NCBI GenBank assembly: GCA_958439195.1
Contig: OY288155.1
Coordinates: 1-64,000 of the forward strand
Direction of reading: 5' to 3'
DNA length: 64,000 nt
Source of the DNA: an uncultured Paracoccaceae bacterium
GTDB lineage: Bacteria; Pseudomonadota; Alphaproteobacteria; Rhodobacterales; Rhodobacteraceae
In this document: positions 1 through 8,912 of the stretch, in pieces
How positions within the stretch are numbered: the first letter of the stretch is position 1
How the letters are laid out: each line of letters starts with the position of its first letter
Position numbers and translations under genes: made by a program
The notes under the pieces: model-generated
Database searches by the model: none
What the model saw: only the letters and a program-made list of their open reading frames with translations
Told to the model about the DNA's origin: nothing

Positions 1-861
1 GAGGAAGGCCGGTCCCTTGTGGCCCTGTGGCAGCAGGATCGAGGCGGGCATGCCGTTGGTGACGGTGCCGCTGCGAACCTGAACGCCCATCGCCGCCCAT
101 TGTTCGGCGGGCAGTTCGGTATCAAGGCCGGTGAGTTCCCAATCGAAGGTGTCGGGGAGGATCACCTCTTGCATCCAGGGCTCGCCCGGACGCCAGCCGT
201 GATGTTGCAGCATCTTGGCACCGGACAAAAGCGCATCCGGGACCGATGTTTTCAGGGTGACAAGGCCATCGCCATCACCATCCACCCCGCGGGCGAGGAT
301 GTCACCCGGAAGCATCTGCACCATGCCGATTTCACCCGCCCAGGCGCCGGTGGTTTCGAGATCAAACTCACCCAGACGGAACATTTCTAGGGCGGCCATG
401 ACCTGCGGCTGGAAGAGATCGGGGCGACGGCAATCATGGGCAAGGGTGGCAAGGGCGCGGCGGGTGTTGAAATCGCCCTGCACAGCCCCGTAGTCGGTTT
501 CAAAGGCCCAGAACGCCAGGAGGATGCCGCGCGAGATGCCGTAATCGGCTTCGACCTTGTCGAAGACGCTGTCCCATTGATCGGCAAGGCTGCGGCCCCG
601 GGTGAGGCGGTCGCGCGAGATCAGGCTTTGGGAGAATTCAAGAAAACTTTTGCGGAATACGCCTTGGGACCGGTCGGCCCTGAGGACACGCGGGTCGGGG
701 GTGAGGTCGGCGAAGAAGGCATCGGCAACGTCGGCGGGGGTGCCGTTTGCCACCGCCTCGGCCTTTGTGGCGGCGATCCAGTCAGCGAAATCGCCGCCGC
801 AGGGTGCGGCGAGGGCGGGGGCGGACAGGGTGAGGGCGGCAATTAGGGTGGCGGTGCGCAT
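1..861 (-). CDS. Lytic murein transglycosylase, MltB/SLT_2 family (3' end outside window)
   Basis: The frame reads from an ATG at 861 to the window edge without a stop, so the C-terminus is missing. The translation starts with a signal peptide (MRTATLIAALTLSAPALA), so the enzyme is exported. It then shows the MltB-type fold: a SFLEFSQSLISRDRL-like segment near residue 75 and an ILLAFWAFETDYG motif near residue 115, whose Glu is the expected catalytic acid for cleaving MurNAc-GlcNAc bonds in peptidoglycan. A GAWAGEIGMVQMLP segment follows near residue 170. It would remodel the cell wall in the periplasm. The next gene upstream (cbiB) is unrelated and 63 bp away. Confidence 0.85.
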   Translation of the reverse strand, partial: MRTATLIAALTLSAPALAAPCGGDFADWIAATKAEAVANGTPADVADAFFADLTPDPRVLRADRSQGVFRKSFLEFSQSLISRDRLTRGRSLADQWDSVFDKVEADYGISRGILLAFWAFETDYGAVQGDFNTRRALATLAHDCRRPDLFQPQVMAALEMFRLGEFDLETTGAWAGEIGMVQMLPGDILARGVDGDGDGLVTLKTSVPDALLSGAKMLQHHGWRPGEPWMQEVILPDTFDWELTGLDTELPAEQWAAMGVQVRSGTVTNGMPASILLPQGHKGPAFL

Positions 862-924
862 CAAAAGCTCCTGCTGTGGCGGCGACCCTAGGGGGATGGG
901 CCGGGGCGCGCAACCGGCGGTGGA

Positions 925-1833
925 TCAGAAAACCGCGAGCAGGGCGGTGAGGGTGGCGAAGGCGGCCCAGGTGCGCCAGAGGGCGGAACAGGCGGCGTCG
1001 ATCTGATCGGGGCCGGGGTCGCGGCGGCCCTCAGTCCAGACCCAGGGGAAATCCCGCATCTCGCCGTGATAGGCGCGGGGGCCGGAAAGGGCGGTGTTCA
1101 GGACGACGGCCATCGCGGCCTCGGGCCAACCGGCGTTGGGCGAGCGGTGGAGGGGGGCGTCGCGCAGGATGGGGCGGGGATCTGTCCAGCCGTGGGTGAG
1201 CGCGATCAGAAGCGCGGTCAGGCGGGCGGGGATAAGGTTGAGCAGGTCATCAAGGCGGGCGGCGGCCCATCCGAACTGTTCATGCCGGGGGGTGCGGTGG
1301 CCGATCATGCTGTCGGCGGTGTTGGTGATCTTGTAAAGCATCAGGCCGGGAAGACCCGCGATCAGGAACCAGAAGGCGGGGGCGATGACGCCGTCCGACA
1401 GGTTTTCGGCTGCGCTTTCGATGGCGGCGCGCGAGATGCCGGGGGCATCAAGGGTGGCGGTATCGCGGCCCACGATCATGGACACGGCACGACGGCCACC
1501 GGGTAGGGAAAGGCGGAGTTCATCGGCCACCGCCCGGACGTGCTGGACCAGGGATTTTTGGGCCAGCAGGATGGCGGCGGCGATGATTTCGAGGAGGCCG
1601 AAATCTGGGATCAGGTGGATGATCTGGCCCAGGGCCAGGGCGGCAAGACCGAGGGCAGCCATGGTGACGGTGCCTTTCAGCCGCTTGTGTTCGCCCCGGT
1701 TGAAGCGCGTGTCAGCCCAGCCGATGGCGCGGCCCATCAGGACGGCGGGGTGGGGAAAGCGGTTCCAGAGCCATTTGGGTTCGCCCAAGGCGGCATCCAG
1801 CAGAAGGGCGGGGAGGAGGAGGGACGCGCTCAT
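925..1833 (-). CDS. cbiB: Adenosylcobinamide-phosphate synthase (CbiB/CobD)
   Basis: A 302-residue integral membrane protein, typical length for the family. It joins adenosylcobyric acid to aminopropanol phosphate in the late, lower-axial-loop part of cobalamin synthesis. The N-terminal LLLDAALGEPKWLWNRFPHP and internal RDTATLDAPGISRAAIES and NTADSMIGHR segments are family hallmarks. Several hydrophobic helices lie at roughly 50-90, 150-170, 205-220 and at the C-terminus. Its ATG overlaps the stop of cobC by four bases (ATGA), so the two are translationally coupled and supply and use the same intermediate. In Pseudomonas denitrificans nomenclature this gene is cobD. Confidence 0.93.
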   Translation of the reverse strand: MSASLLLPALLLDAALGEPKWLWNRFPHPAVLMGRAIGWADTRFNRGEHKRLKGTVTMAALGLAALALGQIIHLIPDFGLLEIIAAAILLAQKSLVQHVRAVADELRLSLPGGRRAVSMIVGRDTATLDAPGISRAAIESAAENLSDGVIAPAFWFLIAGLPGLMLYKITNTADSMIGHRTPRHEQFGWAAARLDDLLNLIPARLTALLIALTHGWTDPRPILRDAPLHRSPNAGWPEAAMAVVLNTALSGPRAYHGEMRDFPWVWTEGRRDPGPDQIDAACSALWRTWAAFATLTALLAVF

Positions 1834-2780
1834 GCCAAGGCACCTTCAAGCCGGACCCAGCCTGCGCCATCGGGCAGGCCGAGGCGGAGCCAGCGGGGGG
1901 AATAGGGGAAAATGCGGGCGAGGATGCGGTGACGGGCGAGGCGGTCTTGCCATGCCGCCGCATCGGGCGTGTCATAGAGACGGTAGAGGGTGGTGCCACC
2001 GATGGGGGTGGCGCCGGACTGCGTGAGCAGGGTGTCGAGGCGGGCGGCGTCTGCCGTAAGGCGGGTGCGGGTGTCTGCGGCCCATGCGTCATCGGAGAGG
2101 GCAGCAGTGGCGATGGCGAGGGCGGGGCCGGAGACGGGCCAAGGGCCGATCATTTCGGTCAGGCGGGCGATCAGGGCGGGATCACCTATGGCGAAGCCGA
2201 GGCGCAGGCCGGCGAGGCCCCAGAATTTGCCGAAGCTTTTCAGGATCAGCGTGCCGGGGCGGGTGGCCTGTTCGATGTGGCTGTAGGCGGGCGATACGTC
2301 ACAGAAACTTTCGTCGATCACCCGAAACGGCGTGTCGGGGGCGGGATGCAGGCGACCATCGGGATTGTTGGGGTGGACGATGACCTGCGCCTGTGCCGCG
2401 CTGTCGGTGACGGCCCAACCGCAGGCACGAAAGGCGCGGGCATGTTCGTTGTAGGTGGGGCCGTGGATCGCAACCTGTGACGGCGGCACGAGGGCCGGGA
2501 TGCGGGCGATGAGGGCGGATGCGCCGGGTGCTATGGCCAGGGCGGCGCTGTCGGGGATGTTCCAGAAGCGGCGCGCGGCGGTTTCCAGGGCAGATTGCGC
2601 CGCGTGATCGGGCAGAGCGGTCCAGGCAACCGGGGGCAGGGCCGGGATTGGATAGGGGCGCGGATTGATGCCTGTCGAAAGGTCCAGCCAATCGGTGCGG
2701 GTGCCGCCCCAGCGGGCGGTTGCGGCGTCAATGCCGCCGCCATGATCCGGGGGGGCGATTCGGGTTTCTTCCGTGGTCAT
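1830..2780 (-). CDS. cobC: Threonine-phosphate decarboxylase (CobC), PLP-dependent
   Basis: A class I/II aminotransferase-fold protein of 316 residues that makes (R)-1-amino-2-propanol phosphate from threonine phosphate for the cobalamin nucleotide loop. LSTGINPRPYP near residue 35, HPNNPDG near 136, and SFGKFWGLAGLR with the PLP lysine at K185 are visible. The gene precedes cbiB with a four-base overlap. The histidinol-phosphate aminotransferase family is the main alternative, but the short length, the LDLSTGINP start and the cbiB neighbour make CobC much more likely. Confidence 0.9.
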   Translation of the reverse strand: MTTEETRIAPPDHGGGIDAATARWGGTRTDWLDLSTGINPRPYPIPALPPVAWTALPDHAAQSALETAARRFWNIPDSAALAIAPGASALIARIPALVPPSQVAIHGPTYNEHARAFRACGWAVTDSAAQAQVIVHPNNPDGRLHPAPDTPFRVIDESFCDVSPAYSHIEQATRPGTLILKSFGKFWGLAGLRLGFAIGDPALIARLTEMIGPWPVSGPALAIATAALSDDAWAADTRTRLTADAARLDTLLTQSGATPIGGTTLYRLYDTPDAAAWQDRLARHRILARIFPYSPRWLRLGLPDGAGWVRLEGALA

Positions 2781-2991
2781 GCGGGCAGTGAACCGATTGC
2801 ACGGGGGCTGTCCACTGGTGGAGCGGGTGCCGCACCGTGCGATAGCGGCAAAAGCTGTGGGGGGATTACTGCTGGTTGTGCGGGATGAGGTAAAACTGTC
2901 ACGCTGCCTTAACGTCCCGTTTACGCCTTTGGGTTTCCTTGATTTTGCCCGTCTGCACCGCAGGATTGTGATTGGCGGGCCGGAGGATCAG

Positions 2992-3342
2992 ATGCTGGAA
3001 TTTCTGTCGAAGGAAATACGGGAAGGTCTTGAACTGGCGCGCAAGCGCGACTTGCGGCGGAAATCGCGGTTGCGGGTGCAGGTGGGCCATGCTGTTTTCC
3101 CCATCCTGCGGTTTTGGGATGAAGGCTTTGCGCTGGACGCGGAAAAGACCCCGAACCTGCGGGGGCTGGTTGATGTGTATGACGGGGCCAACCACATTTT
3201 TCAGTGCCTGATCGTGGCATCTGCCACCGAAAATGGCGAATTGATCTGCGAGTTCAAGCGATCCACAGCCGTGCTTGACCGACCCGCGCTGGATTACTGG
3301 CGGGATGAGAATTTGCCGGTGGGCTATTTGCCCAAGGCTTAA
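2992..3342 (+). CDS. Conserved small protein of unknown function
   Basis: A 116-residue protein starting MLEFLSKEIREGLELARKRD. The ATG at 2992 is chosen because a GGAGG ribosome binding site lies at 2982-2986; the frame stays open upstream, but without a better start. It is basic at the N-terminus (RKRDLRRKSRLR, about residues 18-29), followed by a beta-rich half with FALDAEKTPNLRGLVDVYDG and a C-terminal ECF-like EFKRSTAVLDRPALDY. The RxxxR-then-beta layout is loosely like PilZ domains, but the DxSxxG signature is absent, so I do not assign that. Its stop overlaps the stop of the convergent FAD oxidase gene. Confidence 0.7.
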   Translation: MLEFLSKEIREGLELARKRDLRRKSRLRVQVGHAVFPILRFWDEGFALDAEKTPNLRGLVDVYDGANHIFQCLIVASATENGELICEFKRSTAVLDRPALDYWRDENLPVGYLPKA

Positions 3343-4394
3343 CTGAGGTTTGCGCTGACGCGGAAGCCGGGGGGGATGCTGTCCTGTCCGTTCAGGATCA
3401 GGTCTGCCATCACCTCGGCCACCTTGGGGGCCATGCCGAAACCGATCTTGAACCCGCCATTGGCGATGAAATGCCCCGCCCTGCCGGGCCATTCGCCCAG
3501 CATGGGTGCGCGGGTGCGGGCGCGGGGGCGGATGCCGGCCCAGCGGTCGATCACCGGGGCGGTTTTCAGGATCGGGAGCGCGGTGCGGACCTTGTCCAGA
3601 AGGGTGTCGAGTTGGGTATCGGTGGCGAAGGGGTCCGCCCAAGTGTTTTCCGAGGTAGAGCCGATGGCGGTGGTGCCGTCGGCATGGGGGACGATGTGCA
3701 GCGCATCGGTGAAAAGTTGCGGCAGATCGCGGGCATCGTGTTGCAGGAGCAGGGCTTGGCCTTTGACACCTGCGCCGAGAGGCTGGCCGAGGGTCTGTGA
3801 CAGGTCTTGCAGGCCCGGATAACCGGTGGCCCAGAGGACCGGGCTTTCGTGTGGGGCTTCGGGCAGGGCGGTGCCTTCGATGACCGCGCCGCCCTGTGCG
3901 CGGATGGCGGCGGCGAGGGCGGCGCAGGCCTGACGTGGGGAGATGCGGGCGGTGAGCGTGTCGTGGATCAGCCATCCGGTGGGGCTGTGCGGTTCCCAGG
4001 CGGCCCCAGTGGCAGGGATGACGCGCCATTCGGCCTGGCCTTGCCAGAGAGTTTGGGATTCCGCGATGCGGGCGCGGGCGTTTTGCAGGGCGCGGTCATC
4101 GGGGATGGGTTGCAGCCTGCCAGAGCGGAGATAGCCGGGATCGGTGCCGCCTGAGGCGGTGACGTCGGCCCACCAATCGGCGGCCATGAGCAGGCTTTCC
4201 AATTGGAATTGCTTTTTGTCATTCCAGTTTTCCGGCACATGCGGGGCAAGGGCACCGACAAGGCCGCCGGATGAGCCTGCGCCGATCTGTGTCGTTTCGA
4301 TCACCCGCACGCGGGCGCCGCGCCGGGTGGCGGCCCAGGCGCAGGACAGGCCAAAGATGCCCCCGCCCATGACCGTGAGATCGACCCTTGCCAT
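3339..4394 (-). CDS. FAD-dependent oxidoreductase, DAO family, probable stand-alone MnmC oxidase half
   Basis: A 351-residue DAO-family flavoprotein with an N-terminal dinucleotide-binding motif (VMGGGIFGLSCAWA) and a C-terminal GHFIANGGFKIGFGMAPK flavin segment. The gene diverges from mnmD at 4443. In enterobacterial MnmC, a DAO-type oxidase that removes the carboxymethyl group of cmnm5(s2)U34 is fused to an MnmD-type methyltransferase. The GALAPH segment near residue 48 matches the region after the FAD site in such oxidases. I infer a tRNA wobble-uridine modification role from this context. A glycine or D-amino-acid oxidase acting on free amino acids is the alternative. Confidence 0.75.
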   Translation of the reverse strand: MARVDLTVMGGGIFGLSCAWAATRRGARVRVIETTQIGAGSSGGLVGALAPHVPENWNDKKQFQLESLLMAADWWADVTASGGTDPGYLRSGRLQPIPDDRALQNARARIAESQTLWQGQAEWRVIPATGAAWEPHSPTGWLIHDTLTARISPRQACAALAAAIRAQGGAVIEGTALPEAPHESPVLWATGYPGLQDLSQTLGQPLGAGVKGQALLLQHDARDLPQLFTDALHIVPHADGTTAIGSTSENTWADPFATDTQLDTLLDKVRTALPILKTAPVIDRWAGIRPRARTRAPMLGEWPGRAGHFIANGGFKIGFGMAPKVAEVMADLILNGQDSIPPGFRVSANLS

Positions 4395-4442
4395 TCCTTG
4401 TGCCCTTGCTCATGGTCCGCCGCGATTTGGGGTTTAGGGCAA

Positions 4443-5135
4443 ATGACGGGCGGGGAACAGGGATCGGCGGGGTTGGAATGGCGCGATGGGATCGTGCCGG
4501 TATCGACACGGTTTGATGATCCGTATTTCAGCTTGGCCGATGGATTGGCCGAAACGCGGCATGTGTTTCTGGCGGGCAACGGCCTGCCGGACCGGTTGCG
4601 GGACGGGTTTCAGGTGGCAGAACTGGGGTTCGGCACGGGACTGAACCTGCTGGCGCTGATGATGGCGTGGCAGGGGATGGGCGCGCCGGGGGTGGTGCGG
4701 TTCACGTCATTCGAGGCCTATCCGATGGCGGCAGAGGATATGGCGCGGGCGCTGGAGGCGTTCCCCGAGGCGCGGGCGGTGGCGGGGCCGATGCTGGAGC
4801 AGTGGGAGGCGGGGGCGCGACGGTTGGTTCTGCCGGGGGTGGAGGCGGAGGTGATCATCGGGGATGCGCGTGAGGCGTTGCCGGTTTGGGGCGGGGTCGC
4901 GGATGCGTGGTTTCTGGACGGGTTTTCGCCTGCGAAGAACCCGGAACTGTGGTCAGAGGGGCTGATGCGGGCGGTGGCGGGGCATACGGCGGAGGGCGGG
5001 ACATTCGCCACCTATACGGCGGCAGGCCATGTGCGGCGCGCCTTGGCCGAGGCGGGGTTCACGGTGGAACGGCGACCGGGGCATGGAAGGAAGCGGCATA
5101 TGACGGTTGGAGTTATGGCCGGAGACGCGGCATGA
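4443..5135 (+). CDS. mnmD: tRNA (5-methylaminomethyl-2-thiouridine)-forming methyltransferase MnmD
   Basis: A 230-residue Rossmann methyltransferase of the MnmC N-terminal type. It would transfer a methyl group from SAM to nm5(s2)U at tRNA position 34. The family start LEWRDGIVPVSTRFDDPYFS and the SAM-binding VAELGFGTGLNLLALMMAW (about residues 58-76) are visible, with AWFLDGFSPAKNPELWS near 150-166 as the catalytic-site signature. The frame opens 45 bases earlier, but the ATG at 4443 gives the usual N-terminus. The C-terminal oxidase domain of full-length MnmC is absent; the divergent neighbour at 3339-4394 probably supplies it. The stop overlaps the next gene by four bases. Confidence 0.9.
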   Translation: MTGGEQGSAGLEWRDGIVPVSTRFDDPYFSLADGLAETRHVFLAGNGLPDRLRDGFQVAELGFGTGLNLLALMMAWQGMGAPGVVRFTSFEAYPMAAEDMARALEAFPEARAVAGPMLEQWEAGARRLVLPGVEAEVIIGDAREALPVWGGVADAWFLDGFSPAKNPELWSEGLMRAVAGHTAEGGTFATYTAAGHVRRALAEAGFTVERRPGHGRKRHMTVGVMAGDAA

Positions 5136-6055
5136 GCGGTTTGCCGAAGCTGGACCGCAACAGCAACGCTACGGTGCAAAATACCACGCTGGGCATTTGG
5201 CTGATGGTGGCCACGACCGTGGTTTTTGCGGTGCAGGACGGGATCTCGCGTCATCTGGCGACGGAATACAACGTATATATGGTGGTGATGATCCGCTTCT
5301 GGTTCTTCGCGGCCTTTGTCATGGCGCTTGCGGCGCGTGAGGCGCGGGGAACCGTGGGGGGCATCCGGGCGGCGGTTCGGACACGCTATCCGTGGTTGCA
5401 GGTGGGGCGTGGTGTGCTGCTGGTGACCGAGGTTTGCGTGATGGTGGTGGCCTTTGTGAAGCTGGGTCTGGTGGAAAGCCATGCGGTGTTCACCTGTTAC
5501 CCACTGTTGATTGCCGCCCTGTCGGGGCCGATCCTTGGGGAAAAGGTTGGGTGGCGGCGCTGGACGGCGATCCTGATCGGGTTTGTGGGTGTGCTGATCA
5601 TCCTGCAACCGGGCTATGCGGTGTTTTCACCCTGGGCGCTGGTGCCTTTGCTGTCGGCGTTGTTGTTCGCGGTGTACGGGCTGATGACGCGCTATGTGGC
5701 GCGGGGGGATAGCGCGGCGGTGTCGTTCTTCTGGACCGGCACGGTCGGCGCGGCGGCGATGACGTTGGTGGGGGTGTGGTTCTGGGAGCCGATGACGGGG
5801 CCGGACTGGGGCTGGATGGCGGCGCTGTGCTGCACGGCGATTGTCGGGCATTGGCTGCTGATCAAGGCGTTTGCGGTGGCCGAGGCGTCTGCCATTCAGC
5901 CCTTTGCCTATCTGCAACTGGTCTGGGCATCGGGGATCGGGTTGTTCCTGTTTGGCGAGGAGTTGCGGACCAATGTGGCCATTGGTGCGGGGCTGGTGGT
6001 GGCGGCGGGGTTGTTCACGCTGTGGCGGCAGCGGGTGAAGGCGCGAGAGGCTTAA
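5132..6055 (+). CDS. DMT-superfamily transporter, EamA type
   Basis: A 307-residue inner-membrane protein with about ten predicted transmembrane helices in two EamA repeats (roughly residues 15-150 and 160-300). Hallmarks are the opening TLGIWLMVATTVVFAVQDG and the PILGEKVGWRRWTAILIGFVG loop between repeats. The ATG at 5132 overlaps the mnmD stop (ATGA); the longer open frame upstream is mnmD sequence in another phase. Substrate unknown: members export amino acids, metabolites or S-adenosylmethionine. Coupling to mnmD might hint at SAM but is weak. Its stop overlaps the stop of the convergent recO by four bases. Confidence 0.85.
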   Translation: MSGLPKLDRNSNATVQNTTLGIWLMVATTVVFAVQDGISRHLATEYNVYMVVMIRFWFFAAFVMALAAREARGTVGGIRAAVRTRYPWLQVGRGVLLVTEVCVMVVAFVKLGLVESHAVFTCYPLLIAALSGPILGEKVGWRRWTAILIGFVGVLIILQPGYAVFSPWALVPLLSALLFAVYGLMTRYVARGDSAAVSFFWTGTVGAAAMTLVGVWFWEPMTGPDWGWMAALCCTAIVGHWLLIKAFAVAEASAIQPFAYLQLVWASGIGLFLFGEELRTNVAIGAGLVVAAGLFTLWRQRVKAREA

Positions 6056-6768
6056 CGCGCGAGCAGATCGAGGAGGCGTGCGCGTGCCTCTGGCAGAGGG
6101 CGGCCGTTCAACAGGGGGGCCAGACCGCGCGTCAGGAAATGGCCGGTGATGGCAAGACCCGCAGCGATGTCGGCGGGGCTGGCGCTCCCCTGGCCCATAA
6201 GAACCTGTGGAAGGGGAAGCAGGCGGCTGGCCCAGTCGCCCGCGCCGGCGCGGCTGACGGCGCGGCCTGACTTGGGCGAGACATAGACCAGATCATCGCG
6301 CGCGCCGGTCACGGCACAGGTGCCGAGGTCAAGGCCGAAGCCCAATTCTTCAAGCAGTAGCAGTTCCCAGCGCAGGTAATCGGGCGGCCAGTCGCCGCCA
6401 CGTTCGAGCGCATCCAGCAAGGGCAGGGTCGCCCGATACAGCAGCGGGTGGGCATCGCGTTCCGGCAGGGCGCTGCGCAAGAGGGCGCAGATGGCGTTCA
6501 GCCCGGCCAGCGCCAGCCTGTCCGACAGCACAGCCGCGCGAGAGCGCAGGGGTTCCACCGTAAAGGTGCCGATGTGGTCATCCAGCCGCGCGCGCCAGGT
6601 AACATCAAGTTGCGCGCCGGGTTGCAGGATGGGGGCAATACGGCGCGAGGTGCCGCCGCGCACCACACCGGCATGGCGGCCATGTTCCGCCGTAAAGACC
6701 TCGATGATCGCTGCGCTTTCGCCGTGGGGTCTGACCGACAGAAGCGCGCCTTCGTCCCGCCATTCCAT
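6052..6768 (-). CDS. recO: DNA repair protein RecO
   Basis: RecO helps RecF and RecR load RecA on SSB-coated gaps. The protein is 238 residues from the ATG at 6768 (MEWRDEGALLSVRPHGES), which is the usual alphaproteobacterial start; an open frame extends 21 codons further but lacks family similarity. An OB fold covers about residues 1-75 (GVVRGGTSRR), followed by a helical region and LELGFGLDLGTCAVTG near residue 135. Many RecO proteins have a zinc site in this middle region; here only single Cys residues are left, so the zinc finger appears missing. Located in the conserved recO-era-rnc neighbourhood. Confidence 0.93.
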   Translation of the reverse strand: MEWRDEGALLSVRPHGESAAIIEVFTAEHGRHAGVVRGGTSRRIAPILQPGAQLDVTWRARLDDHIGTFTVEPLRSRAAVLSDRLALAGLNAICALLRSALPERDAHPLLYRATLPLLDALERGGDWPPDYLRWELLLLEELGFGLDLGTCAVTGARDDLVYVSPKSGRAVSRAGAGDWASRLLPLPQVLMGQGSASPADIAAGLAITGHFLTRGLAPLLNGRPLPEARARLLDLLAR

Positions 6769-6820
6769 GTGGGCGACTATCGGCGCGGGGCGGGGGAAGG
6801 GCAAGCCAATCGTCAGCCTG

Positions 6821-7150
6821 TCAGTCTGCAAGACCCGGTTGGTCGAGCAGGGTGCGGCCTTGGGGATCCTCGACCTCGATCACCCAGAGGTCGGGGTCGC
6901 GGTCGCGCTGTCGGCGAAGAAGGGCGTCAACCTCGGCCTCCGGGCCTTCGGTCAGGGTGACCCAGACCCGCGCGCCTGTCATCAGGTCATAGCTGCGCTG
7001 AACGGCCTTTGCCTGACCGTCCAGCGTGGCGCATTTCACAATTACCGCGCCGGCTGTCGCATCGCCCTTGGCGGTGACATAGACAGGAATGTCGGCCAGC
7101 CGCAGCCGGGTAAGGTAGGCGGCAACCCAGAGGTCGGTTGTCAGGCGCAC
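6821..7150 (-). CDS. DUF1491 family protein
   Basis: A 109-residue protein of a family restricted largely to alphaproteobacteria and of unknown function. The sequence VAAYLTRLRLADIPVYVTAKGD, the AVIVKCATLDG strand and the C-terminal RDPDLWVIEVEDPQGRTLLD are typical. It sits between era and recO on the same strand, as in other Rhodobacterales, 52 bases upstream of recO. Nothing in it suggests an enzyme active site. Confidence 0.88.
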   Translation of the reverse strand: MRLTTDLWVAAYLTRLRLADIPVYVTAKGDATAGAVIVKCATLDGQAKAVQRSYDLMTGARVWVTLTEGPEAEVDALLRRQRDRDPDLWVIEVEDPQGRTLLDQPGLAD

Positions 7151-7266
7151 ACCCTGCCTCCATCGTTTGTCGGGAAGGAACCGCGGGGATCGGTCATCGG
7201 TTTCGCCAATGGTTCAGGAAGCCGATGGACTGGGGTAAAGCCCCCCCAGGGTCGCCGCCCCGAGTG

Positions 7267-8199
7267 TCAGTCGCCATCCTTGAAATCAAGGCCCATCTCG
7301 GAATAACGCTCGGCCTCTTCCAGCCAATTCGGGCGGACCTTGACGGTCAGGAACAGATGCACCGGGCGATCAAGGAAGGTTGCGATTTCGGCACGGGCCT
7401 GCTGGCCGATGGCCTTGATCGTTTCGCCCTTGGCCCCCAGCAGGATACCCTTGTGGCCATCGCGGGCGACATAGATGATCTGGTCGATCCGGGTGGAACC
7501 GTCGGGGCGATCTTCCCATTTTTCCGTCTCGACCGTCAGCTGATAGGGCAGTTCCTCATGCAGGCGGAGGGTCAGCTTTTCGCGGGTCATTTCCGCCGCG
7601 ATCATGCGCATGGGCAGATCGGCGATCTGGTCTTCGGGATAGAACCACGGGCCTTCGGGCAGTTCCGCCGCCAGCCATTCGCGCAGGTCATCGACGCCAT
7701 AGCCGCGTTCGGCGCTGATCATGAAGGTCTTGGCGAAGGGAAAGGCGCTGTTCAGCTTTTCGGTCAGCGCCAGCAAGGTTTCCGCCTTGACCTTGTCGAT
7801 CTTGTTGATGGCCAGCGCCACACGGGTGCCTTGCGGGATCTTGTCCTTGAGGTTGTCGATGATCGCTTCGACCCCGCCGGTCAGGCCGCGATGCGCCTCG
7901 ATCAGCAGGACGATGATGTCGGCATCGGCGGCGCCACCCCAGGCGGCGGCGACCATCGCGCGGTCCAGCCTGCGGCGGGGGCGAAAGAGGCCGGGAGTGT
8001 CGACGAACACGATCTGCGCCGCGCCTTCCATGCAGACACCGCGGATGCGACTGCGCGTCGTCTGCACCTTATGCGTCACGATGGACACCTTGGCGCCCAC
8101 CATGCGGTTCAGCAGAGTGGATTTCCCGGCATTGGGTTCACCGATCAGGGCGACGAAGCCGGCGCGGGTGGGGCCGGCGCTGGTGGTGGGGTCAGTCAT
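7267..8199 (-). CDS. era: GTPase Era
   Basis: Ribosome-associated GTPase of 310 residues that helps 30S subunit assembly. G1 is GEPNAGKST near residue 19, G3 DTPGL near 66, G4 NKID near 129 and G5 SAERG. A C-terminal KH domain carries VARDGHKGILLGAKGETIKAIG near residue 245. The ATG at 8199 lies inside the rnc stop (8-base overlap), so rnc and era are translationally coupled. The long open frame upstream of this ATG is rnc in another phase. A weak inverted repeat (CTGGGG at 7230-7235 with CCCCAG at 7244-7249) lies just past the stop and may be a terminator remnant. Confidence 0.96.
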   Translation of the reverse strand: MTDPTTSAGPTRAGFVALIGEPNAGKSTLLNRMVGAKVSIVTHKVQTTRSRIRGVCMEGAAQIVFVDTPGLFRPRRRLDRAMVAAAWGGAADADIIVLLIEAHRGLTGGVEAIIDNLKDKIPQGTRVALAINKIDKVKAETLLALTEKLNSAFPFAKTFMISAERGYGVDDLREWLAAELPEGPWFYPEDQIADLPMRMIAAEMTREKLTLRLHEELPYQLTVETEKWEDRPDGSTRIDQIIYVARDGHKGILLGAKGETIKAIGQQARAEIATFLDRPVHLFLTVKVRPNWLEEAERYSEMGLDFKDGD

Positions 8200-8899
8200 T
8201 GGTCTTCTCCATCCGGTCGAGCAGCGCGCGCGCTGCTGCCTGTTCTGCGGCGCGTTTGCCGGTGGCCTGGCCTCTGGCGGATTGGCCAGTTTCGAGCCGC
8301 GCCTCGACCGTGAAAAGCGGTTGGTGATCTGGCCCGTCGCGCGCGGTTTCGACATAGGTCGGGGGGGGCAGGCCGCGGGCTTGCGCCCATTCCTGAAGGC
8401 TGGATTTGGCATCGCGGGTCTCTGACCGCGCGGCATCGGCGATGCGCGTGCCCCACAGACGCAGCACCACGTCGCGGGCGGCTTCGAACCCCGCATCCAG
8501 GTAGACGGCGGCGATGACCGCTTCCATCGCATCGCCAAGAAGCGCCTCTTTCCGGCGGCCACCGGACAGCATTTCAGAGCGGCCAAGTTTCAGCACGTCG
8601 CCCAAGCCCGTGTCGCGGGCGACATCGGCGCAGGTTTCCTGTCGGACCAGCGCGTTGAAGCGGGGGGCGAGGGTGCCTTCGCTTGCGTGGCCATCGGCCT
8701 TGAACAGCGCCGTGGCGATGGACAGGCCAAGGACGCGGTCGCCCAGAAACTCCAACCGTTCGTTGGAGGGGCGGGTTTGGGACGAGATCGAGGAATGCGT
8801 GACAGCGCGGACCAGCAGTTCCGGGCGGGCAAAGTCATGCCCGATGCGGGCCGCGAAGGCCGCGAGGTCCGCAGCCAGCTTGACCCGTTGAGTCGTCAC
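8192..8899 (-). CDS. rnc: Ribonuclease III
   Basis: Double-strand RNA endonuclease of 235 residues that matures rRNA and processes mRNA. The RNase III signature is NERLEFLGDRVLGL (about residues 47-60), where the common Ala after GD is Arg. A second acidic site ALLGDAMEAVIAAVYLDAG is near 110. The dsRNA-binding domain occupies about 155-228 (PPPTYVETARDGPDHQPLF). Translation starts at a GTG (8899): the ATG slightly upstream runs into a stop. Gene order lepB-rnc-era is the standard one. Confidence 0.95.
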   Translation of the reverse strand: MTTQRVKLAADLAAFAARIGHDFARPELLVRAVTHSSISSQTRPSNERLEFLGDRVLGLSIATALFKADGHASEGTLAPRFNALVRQETCADVARDTGLGDVLKLGRSEMLSGGRRKEALLGDAMEAVIAAVYLDAGFEAARDVVLRLWGTRIADAARSETRDAKSSLQEWAQARGLPPPTYVETARDGPDHQPLFTVEARLETGQSARGQATGKRAAEQAAARALLDRMEKTND

Positions 8900-8912
8900 G
8901 CACGCGCCCCCA

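Noticed and set aside
2899..4029. A 376-codon minus-strand frame overlapping the FAD oxidase and the small conserved protein.
   Set aside because: It is out of phase with the oxidase gene and Arg/His/Pro-rich; both real genes have clear starts.
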